A stretch of DNA of 64,000 nucleotides, taken from Balanoglossus misakiensis (taxonomy: Eukaryota; Hemichordata). The notes below the pieces were generated by a model that saw only the letters and a list, made by a program, of their open reading frames with translations, had not been told where the DNA came from and ran no database searches. Shown here piece by piece: positions 25,217-36,200 of the stretch (positions within the stretch are counted from its first letter, which is position 1; every line of letters begins with the position of its first letter). The translations under genes and the position numbers were made by a program. The stretch lies in the NCBI GenBank assembly GCA_040954595.2, contig CM082580.2, positions 11,222,001 to 11,286,000 of the forward strand, in the 5' to 3' direction.

Positions 25217-25282
25217 GCTGGCCGTTGTTGATAACCAGTTTGAACTTCACAGGCTGAATGTTCCCTTGCACCGAAATCCGGT

Positions 25283-28200
25283 CTAAATTCCAAAGCAAAA
25301 AATCTGTAGCTATGGTATGATCAACAGAAAAATGACACCGAGCAAATAAAGAAAAAGGTTCTCTCAAAAGCTCAAAATACCACAGCGAGTAGCAATTATT
25401 TGTTTTGGGACCAGTTTCATGAGAATTTTATCCCACCGGTGGAAGTACAATTGCATATCCTACAGTTTCAATCAGTTCAATGGTTTCTTGTTCATACAAA
25501 AGCTGTCATGACATTCAGATCTGTTTGGGTGTACTGCACAATACTGGAAAAATCAATACTTTGCAGATGAGGTCAAGAAGGTCGCTGAGCTGACAGTAAA
25601 TGCCCCATGGGATATACAGTAGTGCGTGTCAATTTAAAGGTGTGTAACACAGCATATTGTCCGTGGTCATTGGTGGTGGGTTAAACAGGTGCTTTTATCC
25701 AAAAAACAGATCCCAGATTCACTGTGGTTGAATTCTCTGTATCGGCGTTGTGAGCAACTGGTAATTTCTCAGTCGAAGTGTAAATCTTGATGGTAGAGTT
25801 GATGAAACTTCTAGTGTAAAAAGGGGAATTCAAAACTGCCACAGCAAATGTACCTGTATGTCCATTCAGTGTTTGGCAACACTAAAAGCCTGGATAAAAA
25901 GCTTCCAGTCTCTCTTTGGTTTCCCAGCCACAACTATTTCAAGCTCTTGATTAGCCATTCAAAGTTTTTCCAAGTGTAAGTCGACCGATCGACCCAGAGT
26001 GATGGTGTTTACCTCCACATTCAGTGCTCAAGTTCAGCAGCTCTGGCCAACAACAGATATCAAATACTGCCGTCTTGAAATCCACACCTCGGCCGATGTT
26101 TGTGCCTTGAGGTACAACCATGACCCGAGGCGGCAAATAGGATTGCTTTTGGGGGGGCTTCAAAAAGACTTCATATACATGTCAATAAAATAGCAATGAG
26201 CCAACACTTCCATTCAGGTTCTGCGCTCAATTGTTGCTCCCTGTCTAAAAGACAATGAAGCTTTACGCCAGAGTGAGCTAGAAATCCCTGCTTTTGTCCC
26301 CCGTAACAAAATTTGAAGATAGTGTTTCACGTCATCCTCCTTGCCAACACAACATCCAAACACACCACTTCAAATTGAAACACAACTTGAAGGGAAAAAG
26401 ATCCCAATGCATTCTGATACAAAACAGGGGCAATGTGGAGGTTTATTGATTGCAAAATGCCGACGGTATAAACCAATAAATTAAATGGGTTTCGATTACG
26501 GGTCTGCAAAGGTAGGGAACAAGACAGGTAATGTCATTTAAATGACCCGGTCTGTGTGTTCATTCTCGTGTTTCTAGGCAATGCAAGCTTGCAGCAAATA
26601 CTGGCTTGGTCCATTAATGGATGAGACCATTATTCCAACCGGGGGGATTGAGGCATCTGTTGCAATCTCAGATTTATACTTCAAGTGGATGATGTTGAGT
26701 ATGATTTTACTTCGAACACAGAAAGCCCCAAGATTTCACCAAATCAACTGGTGAATTCAAATTTTCTCTCTTCTGGAAGTTTTAACAACCACATCCTAAA
26801 TGATCTTGGCTTGAGTTGCTGAACTGCCACAAATATTGTCATGGTGACGAGAAAATGAGGTGGACCTCAAGAACTGCAGCGAACAAGGTAGTACCTGTTA
26901 GTGAGTGAGGCAAACCAGGAATTGAGTTGTTGCGACTCACAGAGAGGTCCCACTTCACACGACTGGAATTTACTGATGGTATATTGCACCCAATTCAGTG
27001 ATGCATAACACCCAGTATTTTCTCTAAGTGTCAACGGCACATGTATTTGCCAATCTCAAGAGTGGATTAACCTTTCTGACACGACCAGTTCAGATCTTGG
27101 TCAATTCCAAACTTCGGATGAGATCAGCAAACAGCCCTTCAATCATATCGAGTATGAATGGTACCGGTACATCACCCCATCACCATTGGATTCAATCAAA
27201 AAGAGCACCTGACTCGCAACATGCAATATCCACTGGATATAGGAAAAGATGGACGGTTCAATCCTGGCCGTTATTTGACAAGGTCTGGAAGAAGAGAATC
27301 TGCAGCACAGGAATAAATGATGTTATTGGTAGGCAACAGATATTTGAAGACAATCCTTTATTCTTCAACTTGTTACATTTCTGTGTAATACAAAACCAGT
27401 AAGTCACATGAAAGTATTTGCTTTTACTGCACCTCCCATTAGCAAACCATGCCCGTCGAAAATTACTCGTCTAAAATTCTGAAACTTGCCAACAAAGCAT
27501 TCAAGGTTCAATGGTAGTAGAATGTTACTCAATGCTGCTATAGGGTAGACTCTCACAATACTAAAAGTCTTTAAAACAACATGGTTGTGCACTGTGCGTA
27601 TATCAGAATGGTCTCCACTGATACCTTTGTAATGTCTCACAAAACACATTGTCAGCCAAAAGGGCAGTCAGAACTAAAAGGTACCAAATTTAAACAAACA
27701 CTTGATCTATAATTATGTGTTTTACTGGGAAACCTTTCATACTTTGCTTTAATACCACTTTCCCCTTTTTCAGCCAGCTTTCAAATACATTTACACATTG
27801 CACAGAAAGCATTTAGAAGGCATAACACAAACTCTTGATTTTACCATTTATGCTACAACTAATCAAGTGTTCGGTTCTTTATCAGTGACACAACGATATA
27901 TATACAGTATATAATTGATAACATAGGACATTAGGTTTGTTGCTATGGAATGCTATTGTACCTCTTGAGGGCGCTATGCAGAGCCCAGCCACCAGACTCT
28001 GGACTTTCTTATTGATCTGATATTGTGATAAATCTTTAGCTGCTTTTCTGGCATGTAAAGTGTAGACATGGATCACACACTAACTCTATAAAGCAAAGTG
28101 ACCGTGAATGGATGTACCATTACTTGAGATATTACATCCATGGGGTGGATGACTCTTTGTACCAATAATAAATAGTGTGCGTTCTACAATTATGTTGTGA

Positions 28201-30240
28201 TACTTGTTTTTCTTATGACAAATTCCTGCCCATGGCCAGGTTGCTTCTGAGCTCAAGCCACACTTCCCCAGCTACCCCCCCTCCTCCCCACCTTCGCGAA
28301 GACCACGCCCCTTTATACAGACTAGCATGTTCGCTCTCCATTTACGAGGCCACGTACCAAGTTTCTTTGCGCCATAATGGTTTCAATTTTTACTGTCCAT
28401 AACCACGAGCTACTGCTGTAGCTATTTAGAAAGACGAGAAGGACGGTTACTAACCTGTAACCTGCTTCCTCGCCAAATCTAAAGCGGTATATGAAGTCAT
28501 ACAGCATTGTACAGTTTATCAAATCGTCACACTGCTGTGACATGTCTTATTTGTTCACAAACGCTATTATACTTGCTGCCGAAGAAAAGCAACACCGCAA
28601 AAACATGTGAGCTGTGCAAAATGTTTACCTTTCATCCTGGGTGTCGCCATCTTGAATCTTTGTTTACGGGGCGCTATGTCGCAAAAGGGACAGATCGAAT
28701 GTCGTAAAACCAGGTTAATATTATAGAAACACTCAATAGCAACCGAGAAGCACTGGAAATCACCCTTTCCGACTTGTTTTCAAAATGAATGCGGCCCAGA
28801 TGTTAATATATAGGGAAACTTTATTACCAACAGACAGAAATATGTAGTACTGGGTAACCTGAGTTCACGAGGGGTTCTGTTTCACAGAGTGAAGAAAGAA
28901 AAATGGCTTGATACTCGTCGCATTCACTTTAGTGTTAGTAACGACATCAGTACCCCCACTCACTTAAAAATGACCAGTGCCTTATAGCACAGCACGCCGC
29001 TGTGTGGTCACACCTATATCTATAAGTGCGGCCAATAGGTCATTTATACTTTCAGCATAATGGTTTAAATGTATCATCAACGTCCGCTTTATCGTATCAT
29101 CACAAGACCTGTGATCAAAGTTCCAACGCATCTCTGCATTCACGTTGTAATTAAACAATAGGGTCCAATGCAATGCGCATCACATAGATGGTGGATAGTA
29201 CTTGACTTGTTTTGCAAACACCTGCAATTTATCTTACTGTGTCATGATAAAGAGACAGCGTTTCATTGGCTATGTACTGGCACCGTGAGAGCCGTTGTGA
29301 TTTGCATGCTATTTACATTTATGAATATATAATACAGTTTACTTTCATTTGTCGATTCGCATGAGTACATATTTTGTCTTGCTATCACTTTCCGAGTGAA
29401 AAGGTTCGAACCGCAATACTTTGGGAACAGTGGGCGTCTTTCACCTACTTTTTAAGACTTTGATCGTTAACATGGCTGGACCTAATGGCATCATCGATCG
29501 CCTATAAAATAATAACAGATTTTTGTGTCCAGTGACCAATCAAGAAGTCTCGTTACAACAACGGTAGCGAGTGTAACAAAGCTTGTCGTTTTTCCGATAT
29601 GTCATATCACAAAACAATATAACTGGATCGCAAATTACACCGCCGGTTTTTCTTTCCTTTTTCAACAACACAAATAACTTTGACATTCGGTGACATGTTC
29701 TATTTCAGCTGACACAAAAGAGCGCAAAGTGCATATTTACTATCTGGCATAATAATATTCAAGTGCGCATGCTTCGAATCCTTCGCAAGGGGTTTTGGGA
29801 TTAGGAATGACGCATTTTCCCACAGTTTATTTTATCAAAATGTCCTAAAAATATAATCAAATAAGCGCTCGGGGTCCGCTTGTCTGTCTGTCAAAAATTT
29901 CCGGGTTTATGATTAACCAGAAAAGCACGCAAAATTGCCGGCCACCACAGTCACCGTTCGACAAAGGAACAGTTCCTGCCATGTACCTGTAATAATCACA
30001 TGACACAATGACGGCTGCCAAGATACGCCTGTTGACTACTTGTTAAAATGGAGGTTATACCCTGATTACGCAGCAGCGGGCATTTTTATCGGTTGCATAT
30101 ATGAGACAATGAACTTGACTTGTGTGGGAATTGAAGAAAATCTTGCGGTTATTTTGAGGAATACGACTAGAATTTCTTAGAGACGGCAAAGCCGTTAGTT
30201 GTGATTGCGACTGCCAACCAGCATTTTCGGACACTGCAGT
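25283..30240. other. 5' intron(s) of the ankyrin gene and divergent promoter zone
   Basis: The exon 24802–25282 has an acceptor at its high end (minus strand ggaatttag), so at least one 5' exon lies further right. A candidate is 28629–28650 (see next entry). Otherwise the stretch holds no convincing coding sequence. From about 28,700 to 30,240 it separates two divergently transcribed genes and probably contains both promoters. Confidence 0.5.
28629..28650 (-). other. Candidate 5' exon and YY1-like element of the ankyrin gene
   Basis: On the minus strand this reads ATGGCGACACCCAGG, then ATGAAAG before a gtaaac donor. The ATG has a strong context and lies in CAAGATGGCGAC, which fits the YY1 motif that often overlaps start codons in animal promoters. 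Splicing to the acceptor at 25282 keeps a frame open across that exon, but not the frame that enters the ankyrin repeats. It may be a 5' UTR exon, an upstream ORF or the true first coding exon. Confidence 0.35.
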
Positions 30241-33200
30241 ATGGATCTGTCTAATGCCCTGAGTTGCCCCGTGTGCCTGGATATATACGACACTCCGCTC
30301 TTTCTGCCGTGTTCACACAATCTTTGCAGGAAATGCCTGGAGCCGCTGTTGATCAAAATGAGAGGGAAGGACCGTTTCCAGTTCTCCTGTCCGGAATGCC
30401 GACACAAGGTAAAAACAACTGCGTGTTAGAGTCTCTTCTCATTGTGGCAAAGGCCACTAGAGTCACTTAGAAAAAGTTTTGTTTACGATATAAGAAACGA
30501 ATCAAATCATAAGCGGAAAAAAAGTCAAGCAAGCTTGAATGAGCACATTACCCGAACGAAGGCCACGAACTAGACCGCAGGGTGACCCATTTCACGACAC
30601 GTAAATTCATCCATGTCAACACACACCCACACGGTAAAACTTTTATACGAGTCCACACACCGCAATATTATGATATTATGATCCAAAGGAAAATCATTCA
30701 TTTAAAAATCAACGGCTATGAAATTCGACAATATTAAATGTAGTCCTGTTATATGACAACACATGTGTCTGTGATTTAAGTTACTTTCCTATTCTACGGG
30801 GAGATGCGTCACTTTGTAGACTGTAAGAGAAATATGTTACTGTTTCAAGTGTGAAATAGAGGGAGTATATTTATAGCCTGAGCCATTATACACACATTCC
30901 AACGTTGGTCAGTTCGTGCCTTTACGTACCAGGTGGATGAGGGACTACCTCGTGACTTCGCTCTCCGTAATTTTATAATGTTAAGAATGCGATGTCTCGG
31001 AAATGAACACAAAATATCATTGTTTGCTGTAGGTGCTGGGCCGTGTAGTGTTTTATTTGCATTTATAGCTTTATGTTATCAGGTCAAGCACATATAAATC
31101 GATCATTCAGGTCACATTTCAATCATGTATTTTAAATATCTCGATCTCACAAAACAAAACAAAACATAAAACAATACAGCATTGTGTATTTACATGTATA
31201 TTCCCTGAAAAAGTGTTCCAATGAAGGTATAATAAGTTTGGAGTTTGGACGTCTTTTTACACGTTTTAAAAATACATGTAATTGAATATAAGGTTATCGA
31301 AACTTTTAGAGTGTGTTTAATTGTTTCGAAGTAAGATATCCGGAGCATTGTATGGCTACTATTGCATCAGCCTTTTCCAACTATATAAAGTTTGTCAGAA
31401 AATGTTATTACTAATTGGCTCTACCTACATGCCGCTATGTGTGGTTTACTCCGTCAAAGAGCAAACTTTTAACGCCTCAAAAAATGTGTTTTGGCTTTAA
31501 AGATGGTGGTCTCCTCCGTCAGCAACTTGAAGATCAACAGAGGACTGCAATCAATAATCGAACAGTACAGGAATAACACATATGCCATTGACCTTGACAA
31601 AGAAGCAGACGAAAGCAGCCTATGTGAGGAACATGGCTGCGAGAACCTCCGCTACGTCAGCTACTGCGGGGACTGTTGCGCTCCCGTGTGTTACAAGTGC
31701 ATGGCCTACTCGCACAAAAACCACAACGTCAAAACTCTCGACGAGGCTTGGCGAGAACGCCAGGTAGGTCGACTGCGAACCACTCCATGTCCACTTTAAT
31801 CAATGTTAATAATCGTGATTCTTTATCACTGCGTGTTCTATAAGCCCTGTGTATGTGCGCAGGCGCTAAGGGGCGAGTACGCAAGTCCACACATTACACA
31901 CGTTGGTTCACCTGGAAAACGCGCGCGTGCGCGGTTAGTTTTCTCTCGCAGTTTTAATATGCAAAGCAAATGGACTATGACATATTTTCACCATGACACA
32001 TAGTTTGAAAACTTGTAAACAACTGTATCACTGGCTATTTTTAATCATGTTGACTATTTTAAGGAGGGATTGATTAATTTATGGCAATATATCAAGAACG
32101 CCCCGGCCATAAGCCATGCAGGGTACTCCAGAGCCTTGTCCTTTTAAACCACATAGGTATTTACGAGTACAATGTATACTAGCCTACCCTTCATTTCTTT
32201 CACTGACAAAAAATTCTCAAGGGGGTAATTAAACGAAATTCCAAAACATTTCCGTGTCGTGTTAAATAATCACCGTGACAGGGTGGTGAGATTTACATTC
32301 ATTTTATGGTTGCAACCAAAGTTCAGTCTGGTCTTGTGAAACAATAGGGGGGAAACTGTGCCAAGTTATTTTGTAAATTCGGCCATACAATGACCACACG
32401 ATCTGGAAACCATTGAGTATTTGGTCACATGGTATACTGATGTCATCTTCGAGAGCTGCTGGCATATGTCCTCCCGTTCCCCTGTTTTTGCTCGGCGTAA
32501 AAGAAACAATGGGTAACCCGCTCGGGTGCATTTATGTTCGATAACCTAGGTCAAAAATCCTCCCAGTCCATGGTGACCAGTGGTCGGAATGTTGCGACCC
32601 ATTTACGACATCGACAACAACAGTCTTACCTGACTACTGTTTTTTTTACCTGTGCAAACAAACACGCGAACTAAGTGAGATATTCCGGCGAAATCACGGG
32701 ATTGACAATGAGGTATCTATGCAAATATGGTGGCCAACGAAAGAAGGGATAGGACATTATTTCCGACCGGGGGAGGGAGTGGGCAACGAAAATTCGTTCA
32801 TATTGTCTATTGAACAATAACAAACAATATATTTGAGTCGTTTCAATAAAAAGACCGTTATAAAAGCTTGAAAATTTTGCGTTTTATCAACTAAATCTGC
32901 CGGTCGCCTGCCTTTCAAACACGCCATTATAATCTCCGGTGTCGTTTTCTTCCCAGAGAAACTTCCAGTCAAGTCTGAAGAAACTGGAAGCGGAAAATGT
33001 TGGGATGGAGGTATTCCTGTCCAAACTACGTCACATCTCAAAGGAGGTCAAGGTAGGTCAACATTGCCATGTGTATGCATCGTGATCATGTTCGTGTGCC
33101 CGGTATCCACGGACTTATTGCGTGAATCCGACAGGTGTCCAAATTCACCGTGGGTTCGTGTGAACGTAAACAGCTCGTATGCGCTACTGTCAAGTGGTTA

Positions 33201-36200
33201 ATGCTATGACCGATGTGAAAAATGCGCCGATAAATCTAAACTTCGTGACTGTCTGACGTGACTTTCAACAGCGAACACCAGAAAGCATCCGTTCTAAGTG
33301 CAGCGTTGTACACGTGCTTAGCCACCCTCTCTCATCATTTCCCATTCACAGCAAAACGGAGAAACACAGAAACAGAAGATCTTCTCCGAATGCGACAAAC
33401 TGGTGCAAATAATCGAAGAGAAGAAGCGGGAAATGGTGTCGGAGATCGAAGAGGAGCAGGACGCCAAGCTACTGAGTCTCAAGGAACAGATCAACGAGAA
33501 CGAGCTTAAACTGAAGCAGACAGGAAAACATATCAGCATGGCGAAATCTTGCCTGGACTCTGATTTGGCCACTCGGTTAAAGGTAAATGTCATATCTTTT
33601 TATTTCATCGCATTATCTATACGTGAGCGATAAAAGTCGTATTCAAGTTATCAAAGTTACCGTATTGGATCGATGTAAGTGACATAGAAAAGTTGGTGTT
33701 TTTCTGTACGCAGGTAGGCCGACCTATTCGAAGTTCAAACTGCGATGCACTTGGACTTTGCCTTGTTTATGACTCGGTTGATCGAAAAGATGTGATTTTC
33801 CTTTCTCCTGCCAGATCGGTGTTTCTCGTCAAGTTTTGACACATGTTTTATTATCTTTTTCTATTCAGGTTTGCCAAGCAATGGATGACAGGTACCGTAT
33901 AGAGTTCTCGTCTCGCAGTTTGCGTTATTCTACATTGTGGCGTACAATCACTTCAAAATACACATAAATACAATGTACTGTTAAACAAATCTTCTAACTA
34001 TGTGACATTTCTTCAATCATTGCTATAGTGTAGGTTCATACTTCAAAAATAGAAGAAGTTCTCGCGACTTTTGTCCTCCTGTACCCAAACTAAATTGGTC
34101 ACGTTATCAGTCACGCGCCGCTAATCGGATAAACAGAATTAGTTGGGTATCATGGCCGTATCATCCACAGATCACGTCGATAACAGTAACTATTGACATA
34201 CTTTCACGGTACGTATTACTGTGACCGTAACACCTTCGTCATTTCAGAATAACCAAGGATGAATTGGAACACTCCGTCTTGATGCCAGTCACTACGTCCG
34301 AATTTACTCCAATAATATTCGACGTATCCACGGAGAACGCAGTATTATCAGACATGTATTTTGTCAAAGGTGGGCTAATTACTATAACAATTACTATGCA
34401 TCGCATTTCATACCACACAGTATTTAATAAAGGCCAGAGAAAAAAATGTTCCTCCTTGTTTTGAACTTTTCGAATGAACATGCCACATTGCGCGTTCTTG
34501 TAGTTCTGTCAGTCTCCCTTTCTGTGATCGTTGTTTGTTTTTTCTCTATAGTGAATAAAGTTACATAAGTATATTCGCTCGTCACATCTGTTCTTTTGCC
34601 AAAACATATTAGTATATTTCCTTTCTGGTACTTGTTTTGTACTGCCCTATAGTTCGAAAAACGTAATCCATGCCTCAGTGGAATTTCAAGTGACAACAAG
34701 CTATCTTTTCAGGGCATGTCAGTCCACAATACAATCGCATGTCAATCATTTGATAAAATCACTATCTCGTGACTATGTAAATTTCAGTACATTTAGAAAT
34801 AGATGTCTATGTGTTGGTAGCCTTTATATCGAGTACGTTTTGGCGAAAAGCTGTCGTTAGTGGCGCTGCGTTGGGTTGCGCCTCCCACGCAAAGCATGAT
34901 GGTCAGAAATCAATGACCTTTGAACTTCCATCGCAGTCCAAAATGGCGACTATTGACGTGGAAGATGAAACGATTCTCACTGCAATATTCAAAGACTCCT
35001 TCCCCGAACACTGGAGGGACAATCCAGACTTTGGGCTGTACCTGGCGGAACTGAGCTCATACGGCGTTGAGAAATTAAGTCATGAACCCGATCGACTCGC
35101 TGAAGATCGGGCCCAGATTCTGAAAGAGACGCAAGACCTGGCCTTCCACAATTACAAGACCTTCATCCAGACAGCCGAGTGTTCACGTGAGATTTTTAAA
35201 GATTTTAGCAAAGTGGAGCAACATGTGGGTAGTCTGCTTGATAAGTTGCCTGTTCTTACTGACAAGTGCAATAAGTTCATGAAGGACTCGCAAGAAATAA
35301 ACGCCAGTCGCAAGATGAACAGCATCACATTGAGCAAGCATCCTCAGTTGTTGGAAATCCTAGAAATTCCGCAACTGATGGATACCTGCGTCAGAAACGG
35401 GTACTACGAGGAGGCGTTGGAACTGGCAACGTACGTCAAACGCCTGGAAAAGAAACACTCGGGCCTGCAAGTCATCCGTGGTATCGTTAACGAAGTCCGC
35501 AATTCCAGTCAATTGATGTTCACCCAGCTTATTCAACAACTGCGGACTAACATACAGCTGCCGGTGTGTCTACGTGTCATCGGTTACCTTCGTCGCATGG
35601 ACGTGCTGAATGAACCAGAGCTCAGAATAAAGTTTCTGCAGGCGCGGGATGCCTGGTTCCAGAGTATCATCAATGCTATTCCGACAGACGACGCCTATTT
35701 CCACATCACCAAAGTCATAGAGGCCAGTCGTGTGCATTTGTTCGACATCATAACGCAATACCGGGCCATCTTTTCAGACGACGACCCGATTCTGTCCAAC
35801 AACCGTGACAGTAACATCAATGAGAGTGCAATATTCCACGGATGGGTGGTAGAGAAAGTTTCTCGTTTCCTAAAAACTCTGGAAGCCGATCTGGAAAAGG
35901 GTATAGGCAGTCGGCTGGACTCCCTGCTGGGACAGTGCATGTATTTCGGTCTGTCGTTCAGTCGCGTTGGCGTTGACTTTCGAGGACTTCTTGCCCCTCT
36001 GTTTCAGAAAGCTGCCCTGAAAACATTTGAATCAGAGGTAAAAGAAGCTGCAAGAAGATTTGAAGAGACAATGCAGTCGTATACTGTCATTGGCACGCCA
36101 GCTTCTCTGTCCAGTACGGTCCTGTCAACCAACTATTCCGCTTCGGAGGGGAGCCTGGCACCTCCCATGGTCCTGATGGACTACCAGCCACTTGCTCTGT

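Noticed and set aside
29404-29416. tRNA-like GGTTCGAACC box
   Set aside because: It is an isolated palindrome with no matching A-box or cloverleaf around it.
34653-34689. Possible extra TRIM exon between exon 6 and COG8
   Set aside because: It has an AG before it and a GT after it, but joining it in phase to the exon ending at 34369 brings an immediate TAA stop.
34811-34942. N-terminal extension of COG8
   Set aside because: The frame is open but has no ATG before 34913, and the family's N-terminus aligns with the strong-context ATG at 34943.
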